Source of the DNA: Longimicrobiales bacterium
GTDB lineage: Bacteria > Gemmatimonadota > Gemmatimonadetes > Longimicrobiales > RSA9
DNA length: 64,000 nt
Reading direction: 5' to 3'
Assembly: GCA_035461765.1 (NCBI GenBank)
Contig: DATHUY010000039.1
Location: 16,907 to 80,906 of the forward strand
Position 1 is the first letter of the stretch, and every line of letters begins with the position of its first letter. The translations under genes were made by a program, and so were the position numbers. The notes beneath the pieces are model-generated. The model saw only the letters and a program-made list of their open reading frames with translations. It did not search any database and was not told the origin of the DNA. Shown one piece after another: positions 51,279-59,876 of the stretch.

Positions 51279-52276
51279 GCCGCCTCCGCCAGAGAGAAGC
51301 CCGGTCGGTCCGTCGAGATCTCCATCAGCAGGCCATCCGGTGCGCGAAACTCGATGCTCCTGTACCACGCGCGATCGATCACATCGGTCGTCTCCGTTCC
51401 GAGCGAACGGACGTGATCCTGCCACGCGCGCAACTGTTCCTCGTCGTCCGCTCGGAACGCGATCGAGTGCGTCTGCCCGATCCCGGCGGCGGCGCGCCTG
51501 AGCCGTCCGACGCCGGGGTGCCCGCCGTTCGCCCAGCGCCCGAACATGGTCAGGCTGCTGCGCGGTGCAACATCGCGACCGTCGTACGTCGCCCAGAACC
51601 AGTGCGGCATCGTGGGGTCATCCTGGTTCACGCTCCGCTTCACACGCCGCAGGCCCAGCGCGGCCTCGTAGAAGTCGCCAATCTGTTCGACATCATCCGT
51701 CAACCCGCTGACATGGTGCAGTCCGTCGAGTCGCATCTCCGGCGTGATCGACGGTACCGGATCCTCGTACGTGCGGGCGCGCACAATCGCCTCGTCGCGC
51801 GTGCCGCGCAGCTCTGCCCCCGGCGGAATCACTATGTCGCTGCCCAGCGCGTCTGCCGCCTCGTCCAGCGCGTAGCCCGGTCCACGTGTCGCGATCTCCA
51901 CGATCTGGCCATCCGGGTCGGCGAAGTAGATGCTCCGGAACCAGCCGCGGTTGTACGGTCCCGACACGGGCACGCCGTGATCCTGCAAACGACGCTTCCA
52001 CATGAGTTGCGCCTCCGGCGTCTCCACGGTCAGCGCGAAATGGTGGATGCCACCCGTACCCGGACGGCCGTATCCCGCATGCGGCCGCTCCAGCACCACG
52101 AGCAGCGTTCCCGGCTCACCGGCATCGCTGCCGAAGCACAACATGGACGCTGCCTCGCCCTGCGCTCCGGGCTGCTGCGCGATCAGGTCTATTCCCAGCA
52201 GGTCACGATAGAACGCGATGGTGCGTGCCGCTTCCGCAGCGATCAGCGTTACGTGATGGAATCCCTTCGTGATCAT
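51275..52276 (-). CDS. Ring-cleaving dioxygenase of the glyoxalase/VOC superfamily
   Basis: 333 residues, two VOC modules: TKGFHHVTLIAAEAARTIAFYRDLLGIDL (first), HHFALTV and PDGQIVEIATRGPG, then LDGLHHVSGLTDDVEQIGDFYEAALGL (second) and PDGLLMEISTDRPG. The His and Glu positions for a catalytic metal are present in both. Resembles the MhqO/YfiE-type hydroquinone-cleaving group, which is usually controlled by a MarR regulator; the MarR gene lies 42 nt upstream on the same strand. GAGGGAGTGG precedes the ATG. Probably one operon with MarR and the hydrolase. Confidence 0.9.
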   Translation of the reverse strand: MITKGFHHVTLIAAEAARTIAFYRDLLGIDLIAQQPGAQGEAASMLCFGSDAGEPGTLLVVLERPHAGYGRPGTGGIHHFALTVETPEAQLMWKRRLQDHGVPVSGPYNRGWFRSIYFADPDGQIVEIATRGPGYALDEAADALGSDIVIPPGAELRGTRDEAIVRARTYEDPVPSITPEMRLDGLHHVSGLTDDVEQIGDFYEAALGLRRVKRSVNQDDPTMPHWFWATYDGRDVAPRSSLTMFGRWANGGHPGVGRLRRAAAGIGQTHSIAFRADDEEQLRAWQDHVRSLGTETTDVIDRAWYRSIEFRAPDGLLMEISTDRPGFSLAEAA

Positions 52277-52317
52277 GTCCACTCCCTCTCCCGGCCCGGC
52301 CTCGACAGAGATGTCCG

Positions 52318-52764
52318 TCAGGAATCGGTGCCGATATCCGCCGCCGCTCTGCCAAGCTTGCGAAGCAGTTCGATCGCCTGCTTCTTCTCCGTGGCCGACA
52401 ACCCCGAAACGGCGCGCTCGAGTGCGGCCGCGTGCTCGGGGAAGATGCGCTTCATCAGTTGTCGCCCCTTCGGCGTCAGCGCCGCGTACCGCGCTCGTCT
52501 GTCGGTCGGGCACTCCCGTCGCTCGACGAGACCGTCCGCCTCGAGCCGGTCGACCAGATACGTCACACCACCGCTCGACACCAGAATCTTCCGCTGCACC
52601 TCGCCCAGCAGCAGCGGCCCCTTGTGGTACAGCGCTTCCATGATCGCGAACTCGCCCTGTGACAGATCGTGGCGGGCGATGTCCGCCTGCGAATGGCGCT
52701 CCACCGCGAGATACGCACGCGAGAGCACGATGTACAGTTTGAGTGCGATGTCGCGATCCGTCAT
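52318..52764 (-). CDS. MarR-family transcriptional regulator
   Basis: 148 residues: MarR winged helix-turn-helix (LSQGEFAIMEALYHKGPLLLGEV, then LVSSGGVTYLVDRLEADGLV, wing RRECPTDRRARYAALTPKG). It should repress its own operon through the palindrome over its -10 box, and the YceI gene through two similar sites at 54077 and 54137. By analogy to MhqR/YodB-type regulators it may sense quinones or electrophiles, but no conserved sensing Cys is apparent apart from one in ECPTDRR. Confidence 0.93.
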   Translation of the reverse strand: MTDRDIALKLYIVLSRAYLAVERHSQADIARHDLSQGEFAIMEALYHKGPLLLGEVQRKILVSSGGVTYLVDRLEADGLVERRECPTDRRARYAALTPKGRQLMKRIFPEHAAALERAVSGLSATEKKQAIELLRKLGRAAADIGTDS

Positions 52765-52785
52765 CCGTTCCCCATATTCAGCAGA

Positions 52786-52825
52786 ATCTTAGTTCTAAGA
52801 TAACCCATTGTGGTGCCCAGGGCAA
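52786..52825 (-). promoter_or_regulatory. MarR promoter and operator
   Basis: On the minus strand: TTGCCC (52820-52825), 17-nt spacer, TATCTT (52797-52802). A perfect palindrome ATCTTAG-AA-CTAAGAT (52786-52801) covers the -10 and the start of transcription. The same -10 and operator are found at the YceI promoter. Confidence 0.75.
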
Positions 52826-52851
52826 CCGTCCCACACACCGCCTCTGGCGTC

Positions 52852-53934
52852 TCACCCGAGCCAGCCGAGGAACGCCAGCACGATCTCGAGGACGATCAGC
52901 AGCACGATTGCCGCTTCCAGGATCTCCGCGCGTGCGGTCGCCGCCTCGTCGTACAACGAGCGATACGTGTCACGCATCAGATCCAGCTTCTTCTCGACAC
53001 CCGTCGCCCACGTGCGCACGCGGAACAGCTCGAGGGCCGAGCCGTAGATGCGCGCCAGATACACGTCCTCTGTGACGATCAGCGTATTGTCGACGCGTTC
53101 CATGATCTCCGTGACCTCCGCCACTCGACTGTAGATCGTGCGGGCGAGGCGCGAAAAACGACGGCGTGAGAGTGAGGCGAGCCCGCCGCGGGTCTCCTCG
53201 ACACGGTCGTAGATTCGCGGCAGCTCATCGTCGAGCAGGTCATCGTAGTAGCGCAGCTCGAGCAGCTGTGCATTGGCAACTTCCAGAACGTCGACGACAT
53301 CCGACTCACCGGCCGGGTCCCACACAAACGCGTGATCCCACGACAGCGCGACCAGATCGTCACGGTAGTACGTGAACACGTGCCGCAGCAGCTCGCGCTT
53401 CGACTGCCCCGACAGCGGTCTGGTGTCGCCCGACAGGAGAGAGGCGATGTCCGCATATTCCAACAGCTCGTCGCTGTTAATGGCGCGATCGAATCGCTGC
53501 ACGCTCGTGACGACGTAATCCTCCTCCACCCCGGATGCCATCGGCCGGTCCAGGGCCGGATCGATTACACGCCGCATGCGATCCATCAGCTCCGCCCACA
53601 CACCCTGACCATTTCCCTGGAGCGCGGCGTTGACCGAGCGGGAGAATGCGACGAATTCGGGCCAGGATTCGTCCTGTACCGGTACCCGGATGGCGATGGA
53701 TACGGCACCGAACTCGTACGCGCGAGCCGTGGCAGTGCCCGTAAACTCACCGCCGGCGACGAGCGGTACGCGCACGATGCCCAGCGTGAGCCCCACCGGC
53801 GGCTCGCTGTATGCGATCGCCTTCGGCTCCACTCGTGTGAGACGCACGCGGGTCGCTGAGGATCCGTCGCGTTCCGAGGCGAGTCGCTCGACCATCGCCA
53901 GGTCCATCGCGTACGCGACGTCGTACAGCCGCAT
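52852..53934 (-). CDS. RMD1/YagE family (DUF155) membrane protein
   Basis: About 360 residues. The DUF155 features are present: a conserved N-terminal alpha/beta part, long helices with ELRYYDDLLDDELPRIYDRVEE, and a C-terminal membrane helix (ILEAAIVLLIVLEIVLAFLGWL). In eukaryotes RMD1 proteins act in mitochondria or meiosis; the bacterial role is unknown. ATG at 53934 is used, but a strong AAGGAGGGG lies further up, 4-5 nt before an in-frame CTG at 53982, so a CTG start adding 16 residues is possible. It diverges from the MarR-controlled YceI gene. Confidence 0.85.
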   Translation of the reverse strand: MRLYDVAYAMDLAMVERLASERDGSSATRVRLTRVEPKAIAYSEPPVGLTLGIVRVPLVAGGEFTGTATARAYEFGAVSIAIRVPVQDESWPEFVAFSRSVNAALQGNGQGVWAELMDRMRRVIDPALDRPMASGVEEDYVVTSVQRFDRAINSDELLEYADIASLLSGDTRPLSGQSKRELLRHVFTYYRDDLVALSWDHAFVWDPAGESDVVDVLEVANAQLLELRYYDDLLDDELPRIYDRVEETRGGLASLSRRRFSRLARTIYSRVAEVTEIMERVDNTLIVTEDVYLARIYGSALELFRVRTWATGVEKKLDLMRDTYRSLYDEAATARAEILEAAIVLLIVLEIVLAFLGWLG

Positions 53935-54052
53935 CACGGTGATCGCCCCGCTCTCGACGCGCGGCGCTGCGTTCGATTCCAGAACCCCTCCTTTTGCTGT
54001 CGCAACATGGAAAGGGAACGTCCCTTCGGATAGTGGGGCTGGCCGACAGCGG

Positions 54053-54152
54053 TTGACACCGGCCAGTCGCCCAATTATCTTAGTACCAAGGTATTCGGGG
54101 GCGGCAGACACGAGGCCGCCATTCGTTTGGTCAGATATCTCAGAACTAAGAA
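54053..54152 (+). promoter_or_regulatory. YceI promoter with two MarR operator sites
   Basis: TTGACA (54053-54058), exactly 17 nt, TATCTT (54076-54081). Operator site 1 (54077-54092, ATCTTAGTACCAAGGT) covers the -10; site 2 (54137-54152, ATCTCAGAACTAAGAA) lies in the leader 12 nt before the start codon. Both resemble the perfect palindrome at the MarR promoter. Confidence 0.75.
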
Positions 54153-54163
54153 GGTGGCAGCCG

Positions 54164-54724
54164 ATGACTACGTACGCCAGCGACACCGCGACCGACACCA
54201 CGCAGACGTGGCGCCTCGACGCAGACCACACACAGGTATGGTTCTCCGTGCGCCACATGATGTTCGCGACCGTGAAAGGCCAGTTTCCCGGCGTTTCCGG
54301 AACGTTGACGTTCGGTGAGGCGGATCCGTCGCAGACAGCGATCGAGGTCCGGATCGACGCCGCCACCGTGGATACGCGCAACGAGCAGCGGGATGGGCAC
54401 CTGCGCTCCGGCGACTTCTTCGACGTGGAGAACCACCCCCACCTGACGTTCGTGAGCCGGCGGGTGGAGGCGCTCGGTGGCGCCAAGTATCGGATCACCG
54501 GGGACCTGACGATCCGCGGCACGACGCGCGAGGTGGTGCTCGAGGCGGAGGAGACCGGTCGCGGCACCGATCCGTGGGGTCAGGAGAAGCTGGGCTTCAC
54601 CGCCTCGACGGCCATCGACCGGAAGGACTTCGGTCTGACCTGGAACCAGGCGCTCGAGGCCGGCGGCGTGCTGGTATCGGACGAGGTCAGGATCAGCATC
54701 GACGGTCAGGCCGTCCGCGCCTGA
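54164..54724 (+). CDS. YceI-family lipid-binding protein
   Basis: 186 residues without a signal peptide: WRLDADHTQVWFSVRHMMFATVKG, FPGVSGTLTF, RDGHLRSGDFFDVENHPHLTF and FTASTAIDRKDFGLTWN are the YceI hallmarks. Members bind isoprenoid quinones or similar lipids in a beta-barrel. Control by the neighbouring MarR regulator through two operators suggests induction by a quinone-like or other hydrophobic compound, matching the dioxygenase in the same regulon. AAGGTGG precedes the ATG. Confidence 0.93.
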   Translation: MTTYASDTATDTTQTWRLDADHTQVWFSVRHMMFATVKGQFPGVSGTLTFGEADPSQTAIEVRIDAATVDTRNEQRDGHLRSGDFFDVENHPHLTFVSRRVEALGGAKYRITGDLTIRGTTREVVLEAEETGRGTDPWGQEKLGFTASTAIDRKDFGLTWNQALEAGGVLVSDEVRISIDGQAVRA

Positions 54725-54770
54725 CCGTCGGACCCGCCGTCGGAACCCGTCGTCACGCCGTCGCGCGCCG

Positions 54771-54796
54771 TCGGACGCGGCACCCACTCTGCAAAT
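54771..54796 (+). repeat. Dispersed repeat, copy 3
   Basis: TCGGACGCGGCACCCACTCT followed by GCAAAT. It matches the outer arms at 48894 and 48999 and the copy at 56209 with few changes. It lies between the YceI stop and its terminator. The 412-nt gap 54725-55136 otherwise holds only the terminator at 54840 and no gene that I can support. Confidence 0.75.
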
Positions 54797-54839
54797 TGCG
54801 CCGCAGAGACATTTCGCCGCTGCAACGGCGCATCACAGG

Positions 54840-54870
54840 AAAGCCCGCGGACTTCGGTGCCGCGGGCTTT
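54840..54870 (+). terminator. Intrinsic-type terminator after YceI
   Basis: Perfect 11-bp stem AAAGCCCGCGG (54840-54850) with 54860-54870 (CCGCGGGCTTT), 9-nt loop, short T-run. The most regular terminator in the window. Confidence 0.75.
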
Positions 54871-55136
54871 CGCGCGTCCAGCGTCGTTCCCGCTCGCCGC
54901 GGGCAGTTCGCGCCACCATCGCGAGGCATCCCGATCCCCCACGCGTCCCGTGGCCGTCCGAGTCCTCGCGACTTGCACGGAATGGGACGCGAGAGGATCA
55001 TACGCGCGGCTCTGGCGTCGCGGAAAAACCCTGCGGACGGAGCCAGCGTAGGGAGTTCGTGGGACGCTGGCCCGCATTGGATGGGACGACCGGGCCTCTC
55101 CGACTGTACCACAAGACCGCGCCACCGAGGGGGGAC

Positions 55137-55520
55137 ATGAGACAGAGGGTGGAGACGGCGGCGCCGTGGGCGGCGACCGTGGGATATTCGCGAGCGGTGC
55201 GCGTGAACGACACCGTGCACGTCGCCGGGACGGCATCGGTAGCCGACGACGGCACCATCGCGCATCCCGGCGATGCCTTCCTTCAGGCGCGGCGCTGCCT
55301 GGAGATCATCGTCGCTGCGCTACGCGAGGTGGGTGCCCGTCCGGATCATGTTGTTCGCACACGGATGTACGTGCGCTCGCGATCCGACTGGGAAGCCGTG
55401 GGTCGCGCGCACGGCGAGGTTTTCCGGGAGATAAGCCCTGCGACGACCATGGTGTTCACGGACTTCATTGACCCGGACATGCTTGTCGAAATCGAAGCGG
55501 ATGCAATCGTGACCGAATGA
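55137..55520 (+). CDS. RidA/YjgF/UK114-family protein
   Basis: 127 residues: GYSRAVRVNDTVHVAGTASV, HPGDAFLQARRCLEIIVAALREVGARPDHVVRTRMYV and EIEADAIVTE are the Rid pattern; the Arg of the active site is in RTRMYVRSR. RidA-type proteins deaminate reactive enamine/imine intermediates. This copy belongs to a broader Rid subgroup by its N-terminus. GAGGGGGG precedes the ATG. The next gene follows at once, probably one transcript. Confidence 0.9.
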   Translation: MRQRVETAAPWAATVGYSRAVRVNDTVHVAGTASVADDGTIAHPGDAFLQARRCLEIIVAALREVGARPDHVVRTRMYVRSRSDWEAVGRAHGEVFREISPATTMVFTDFIDPDMLVEIEADAIVTE

Positions 55521-55528
55521 GGAGTGAT

Positions 55529-56143
55529 ATGAGAAGGATCTGTCTGACGGTACTGGTGGCGGCAGGTCTCGCCGTGCCGGGTTTCGCGAGTGCGCAGGCG
55601 GCGTGGGATGCGCCGCTCCTGCTGCCCCCCCGTCCCCAGCCTGGTCTGGGGATATTCCTCGCGGACATGGCGGGCGGTGGTCTCGGGATTCTGGGCACCT
55701 GGCGATCCACCACCTGGGACTACGGACTGCGGTTCGGCCTCGCAGAAGGCAGTGGTGACGAGGATCTGACGGTGTTCGGCGGCGCTGACTTCATGGGTCT
55801 GATCAATACCGCGACCAGTGACTTTCCGCTCGATATCGACTGGGTGGTGGGCGCCGGTGCGGGCATAGGCGACGGCGTCCTCATCAGCGTGCCGGCCGGA
55901 CTCACGCTCGGCATTTCGTTCCAGGGCGAGGACGCGCGGTTCATCCCGTATGTCACGCCGCGCGTCATCCTCGATGCCGCATTCGGCAACGACCAGCGCG
56001 ACAGCGAGCTGGATCTCGGTGTCGCCGTGGATCTCGGCCTCGATCTCAGGTTGATGCGTGGCGGCCCGCTGGCCGGCAGGTCGATACGATTCGGCGCATC
56101 GGTCGGCGACCACAATGCGCTGGCAGTCGGTATCGTCTTCTAG
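55529..56143 (+). CDS. Secreted beta-barrel outer-membrane-type protein
   Basis: 204 residues with a signal peptide (ICLTVLVAAGLAVPGFASAQ) and alternating amphipathic strands rich in Gly (GLGIFLADMAGGGLGILGTW, WVVGAGAGIGDGVLISVPAG) ending SVGDHNALAVGIVF with a C-terminal Phe, the outer-membrane insertion signal. No known family. The ATG at 55529 is preferred to the one at 55517 because GAGGAGTGAT precedes it. The last 4 nt overlap the stop of the convergent histidine kinase. Confidence 0.82.
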   Translation: MRRICLTVLVAAGLAVPGFASAQAAWDAPLLLPPRPQPGLGIFLADMAGGGLGILGTWRSTTWDYGLRFGLAEGSGDEDLTVFGGADFMGLINTATSDFPLDIDWVVGAGAGIGDGVLISVPAGLTLGISFQGEDARFIPYVTPRVILDAAFGNDQRDSELDLGVAVDLGLDLRLMRGGPLAGRSIRFGASVGDHNALAVGIVF

Positions 56144-59100
56144 GCGATATCTGCGTCCAGCCTCCGAACCGGATTGCCACCGAGCTCGCCGGAATGCGCG
56201 GCCGGGCCATTCTGCAGAGTGGGTGCCGCGTCCGGCTGGTTCGCCTCCGGCTGGTTGGCCTCCGGCTGGTTCGCCTCCGACAGAATGCCGCGCACTCGCT
56301 CCAGCAGCACCGGCGGCGAGAAGGGCTTCTCAATGAACGCCGCGCCCGCCGCGAGCACGCCGTGGCGGAGCACGGCTTCCTCATTGTACCCGGACATGAA
56401 GAGCACGCGGATGTCGGGGCGCAGCGCACGCACGCGCAGCGCGACGTCCTGGCCGTTGAGGCCGGGCATGATCACGTCGGTGAGCAGCAGATGGATCGGC
56501 TGCTCTTCGCGCTCCACCAGCTCGATCGCTTCGCCTCCGTCGCTGGCCGCGATAACGTTGTAGCCGCGCCGCTCCAGGATGCGGCGGGCGAGGTCGCGCA
56601 CGCTCTTCTCGTCTTCGACGAGCAGGATCGTTTCGCTCCCCCGATGGTCGGTGCTGGCAGGCAGCACGTGCGGCGCGGCGACGTCCGCTTCCTCATCCAC
56701 GCGCGGCAGCAGTACCGTGACTTCGGTGCCGGTGCCGGGTGTGCTGTTCAGCCACACGTGTCCGCCGCTCTGCTTCACGATGCCGTAGGCGGTGGAGAGT
56801 CCGAGTCCCGTGCCCTGGCCGGCGGGCTTCGTTGTGAAGAACGGCTCGAACGCGCGCGCGGCGACGGATGAGGGCATGCCGCCGCCGGTGTCCTGCACGG
56901 TGAGCACGACGTACTCGCCGGCCGCGAGCTCCGCGGGCAGCCTGTGGCTGCGCCCGAACGTGCGCCGGGCGGAGGTGATCATCACGCGGCCGCCATCCGG
57001 CATGGCATCGCGTGCGTTGACCACCAGGTTCAGCAGCACCTGCTCGATCTGTGTCGGGTCAGCGCGCACGCAGCCGGCCTCGTCGCTGAGCTCGGTCGTG
57101 AGCAGGATGTTCTCGCCGATCAACCGGCGCAGCATCCGCTCCATGTGACTCACTACGGAATTGGCCTCGATGACGCGCGGCTGGAGCACCTGGCGGCGGC
57201 TGAACGCCAGCAGCTGCCGGGTGAGCGATGTCGCGCGATCGGCGGCGTCCCGGATCTCCTGGAGATCGGGCCGGATCGCGTCGTTCTCGCGCAGGTCGCT
57301 GAGCAGCAGATCGGCGTGACCCTGTATGGCCGTGAGCAGGTTGTTGAAGTCGTGCGCGACACCGCCCGCGAGTCTGCCGATCGCTTCCATCTTCTGCGCG
57401 CGCAGCAGCAGCTCCTCGCTCTGTCGGAGTGCCCGCTCGGACTCGTGCCGCTCCGTCACGTCGCGGGCGTTCACAACGACCCCCTCCACACCCGGTACCT
57501 GGAGCAGGTTGCGCCAGGTGATCTCGAGGTGGCGCAGCTCCCCGTCCGCGTGGCGCGCGCGCGCCTGTGTCGTCCGGGTCGATCCCGGCGCCGCCACGAC
57601 CTCCTCGAAGACCTCGCGCTGCCTGGCGTCGTGCTCCTGGCTGCCGGTTGTGAACACGTTCGTGCCGATCCACTCCGATGGCGGCGTGCCGAGCACCCGG
57701 CCGACCGCGGGGCTCACGTAACGCACCGTGCCGTCGCGGTTCATCACTGCCATCATGTCGCTCGAGTTCTCGATCAGCGACCGGAAATATTCCTCGCTCT
57801 CGCGCAGAGCGTCCTCCGCGAGCCGCCGTTCCGTCGCATCGGCGAGCACTCCCGACGTACCGAGCAGGCCGGCTGCGCCGACGTCCAGCTGGAGGCGCAT
57901 CTCGATCCACCGCGTCTCACCATCACGCGCGGTCCAGCGCCCCTCGTGCCGCAGTTGTGCATCGCCCGTCTCGAGTGCGACCGCGAGCTGGGCGAGCAGT
58001 GCGTCCCGGTCATCCGGATGCATGAACTGATAGACCGACCGGCCCATGCACTCATCCACGCCGTACCCGGTAACGGCCGTCCACGCCGGGTTCAGAAACG
58101 TCAGCGCGCCGTTGCCGTCGGTCGTGAAGATCACTTCCTGGATCGTGTCCACGACCGACCGGTAGCGCGCCTCACTCGCCTCGATTGCGGCGCGGCTCTC
58201 CCGATCCTTCGCTCGGATCTCATCCGACAGCTGACGATGCCGGAGCAGTGATGCCTGGAGTGCGTCGCGCTCCGCCAGCAGCTCCACCGTCTGCCGCTGG
58301 AGTGCAGTGACATCCGTCGTCGGGATGTAATGCGCATCCACGCGGATGTTGAGTGTCTCCGGTGCCAGCGCGCCGCGATCGGTCCGCGGAATCCCGATCA
58401 CCCGGGTCGTAGGCGAGTGCGTGCGGATCTCCCGCACCAGGTCCGCAACCGCCGGCGCGCGCGGCGCGACATCCACGAACACGAGATCGAAATCGTTCCG
58501 CAGCGTTGCAAACGCATCCAGCAGCGCCGTGCCCTCGATCAGCTGGAATCCCTGTTCGCGCAGGAACGTTGTGAGACGCGTACGCGCGTTCGGGTCCGCC
58601 GTCAGCAGAAAGGCGGTTCGACCGCGACCCGCCGACGCCTTCTTCGTGCTGGCATCGAGGTGGATGGGCGGCAGCACATCCGCGGTGCGGGGTGTCTCGG
58701 CCGGATCAGCGTCCGGAGTTGCGCCCGGCGCCGTCAGGGCCGATGGCGTTCCGCTCGATGCAGACGAGCCTCCGTTCGCGGACGTGGGGTCCTCCCCGAC
58801 ATCAACGCCTGCCGTGGTCGGGGCCGCATGTACGCGGAACCGATCGCCGCCCTCCCGCTTCGCCAGCTGCAGCGCCGCCTCCGCGGCATGCAGCAGGTCC
58901 GCGGGCGCCGTCATCTCCGGGTCGAACGACGCGATACCCGCACTGACTGTCGGCACGGCGTGCGTCGATTCCGCGGCACGCATCCGCTCCAGCAGGCGCG
59001 TCGTGAAGATCACCGCACCCTCGGTGACGCAGCCGCCCAGCACCGATATGAACTCATCGTCGCCGTGACGTGCACCCAGGTCCATGCGCCGCGTGTGCTG

Positions 59101-59679
59101 CCGCACCAGCGACGCAAACCCCCGCAGCACGGCGTCGCCCGCCGTGCGCCCATGGCGCGCGTTGTACTGCGCGAGATCGTCGATGTCGAAGAGAACGATC
59201 GTGAGCGGCCGGCCCTTCTGCGCCGCCGCGAACTCCAGCTCGAGATGCAGATCCGCCTGCGTGCGGTTGGGCAGGCCCGTCGCCTCGTCGTTAAGCGCAC
59301 GCATGTCCGCCGCTGCATCGAATCCGCCCCGCGCCACGCGCGCACCGAACAGACCGATTCCCAGCGTGATCGCAACGTACGCAACGATGACCGGCAGCAG
59401 CAGGTCGGGCACGGTGCTCCCGATCAGCTGCGTGAGCACGTACGTCACTGTCACGGCTGCCATGCCCAGCGCCAGCGCCGTCGCGATCCCGCGCCAGCCC
59501 CGCGCGTCCGCCCACAGGAACGCCGGCACCAGCAGCACCAGCCACGTAAGCGCCTCGTAGTCCTGCAGAGTGGCAGGGAAGAGGAACGCGCCCGCGACGG
59601 GTATCGCAGCGGCCAGCAGCGACAGTATGAGCACGCGCAGGAGGCCCGCCTGCCGCGGATCGCCTTCTTCCGTCGTCAT
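56140..59679 (-). CDS. Hybrid sensor histidine kinase with degenerate GGDEF and two receiver domains
   Basis: 1179 residues: four to five membrane helices (residues 13-113); a GGDEF-like domain where the signature reads GDDEF (206-210), so cyclase activity is doubtful; a receiver-like domain with a lone candidate Asp (LVFVDVAP) and no conserved Lys, probably degenerate; two PAS domains; HisKA with GRLAGGVAHDFNNLLTAIQG; HATPase (N-box VVNARDAMPDGG, GxG TGLGLSTAYG); and a C-terminal receiver (LLVEDEK, LLTDVIMPGLNG, FIEKPF) intact in its key residues. The tail holds a 5-residue EANQP repeat three times and ends beyond a dispersed-repeat copy. No cognate output regulator is adjacent. Start at 59679 places the first helix correctly. 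Confidence 0.92.
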   Translation of the reverse strand: MTTEEGDPRQAGLLRVLILSLLAAAIPVAGAFLFPATLQDYEALTWLVLLVPAFLWADARGWRGIATALALGMAAVTVTYVLTQLIGSTVPDLLLPVIVAYVAITLGIGLFGARVARGGFDAAADMRALNDEATGLPNRTQADLHLELEFAAAQKGRPLTIVLFDIDDLAQYNARHGRTAGDAVLRGFASLVRQHTRRMDLGARHGDDEFISVLGGCVTEGAVIFTTRLLERMRAAESTHAVPTVSAGIASFDPEMTAPADLLHAAEAALQLAKREGGDRFRVHAAPTTAGVDVGEDPTSANGGSSASSGTPSALTAPGATPDADPAETPRTADVLPPIHLDASTKKASAGRGRTAFLLTADPNARTRLTTFLREQGFQLIEGTALLDAFATLRNDFDLVFVDVAPRAPAVADLVREIRTHSPTTRVIGIPRTDRGALAPETLNIRVDAHYIPTTDVTALQRQTVELLAERDALQASLLRHRQLSDEIRAKDRESRAAIEASEARYRSVVDTIQEVIFTTDGNGALTFLNPAWTAVTGYGVDECMGRSVYQFMHPDDRDALLAQLAVALETGDAQLRHEGRWTARDGETRWIEMRLQLDVGAAGLLGTSGVLADATERRLAEDALRESEEYFRSLIENSSDMMAVMNRDGTVRYVSPAVGRVLGTPPSEWIGTNVFTTGSQEHDARQREVFEEVVAAPGSTRTTQARARHADGELRHLEITWRNLLQVPGVEGVVVNARDVTERHESERALRQSEELLLRAQKMEAIGRLAGGVAHDFNNLLTAIQGHADLLLSDLRENDAIRPDLQEIRDAADRATSLTRQLLAFSRRQVLQPRVIEANSVVSHMERMLRRLIGENILLTTELSDEAGCVRADPTQIEQVLLNLVVNARDAMPDGGRVMITSARRTFGRSHRLPAELAAGEYVVLTVQDTGGGMPSSVAARAFEPFFTTKPAGQGTGLGLSTAYGIVKQSGGHVWLNSTPGTGTEVTVLLPRVDEEADVAAPHVLPASTDHRGSETILLVEDEKSVRDLARRILERRGYNVIAASDGGEAIELVEREEQPIHLLLTDVIMPGLNGQDVALRVRALRPDIRVLFMSGYNEEAVLRHGVLAAGAAFIEKPFSPPVLLERVRGILSEANQPEANQPEANQPDAAPTLQNGPAAHSGELGGNPVRRLDADIA
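56209..56235 (-). repeat. Dispersed repeat, copy 4, inside the histidine kinase tail
   Basis: ATTCTGCAGAGTGGGTGCCG and following CGTCCGG on the plus strand, the inverted form of the copies at 48894 and 54771. Here it is translated as part of the kinase C-terminus (DAAPTLQNG). Confidence 0.8.
56231..56275 (-). repeat. 15-bp tandem repeat, three copies
   Basis: Units TCCGGCTGGTTCGCC at 56231, 56246 and 56261 (one base change in the middle copy). They encode repeated EANQP in the kinase tail. Confidence 0.9.
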
Positions 59680-59876
59680 GCGTTCGCTCTCTTCGTCAAG
59701 AGTCTCGTTCAAAGCCCGCTCACGATTGGCCGCTCGGCAGAGCGGCGGGCGGACCATGTCGGGGAGAACTGCAAGATCATACGACGCCGCCGCTGGGACA
59801 AGCTGTGACCGCGTGGAGACAGGTTGCGGGCTGGATCCGACGTCGCCGTGCGCGCGATCGGTTCCTCCCACCTCCC

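Noticed and set aside
56231..56275. Mobile-element or CRISPR-like direct repeat
   Set aside because: A 15-bp in-frame repeat coding for EANQP; simple coding expansion.
59563..59580. Fifth copy of the dispersed CTCTGCAGAA repeat
   Set aside because: Only CTGCAGAGTGG matches; too short in coding sequence to count.
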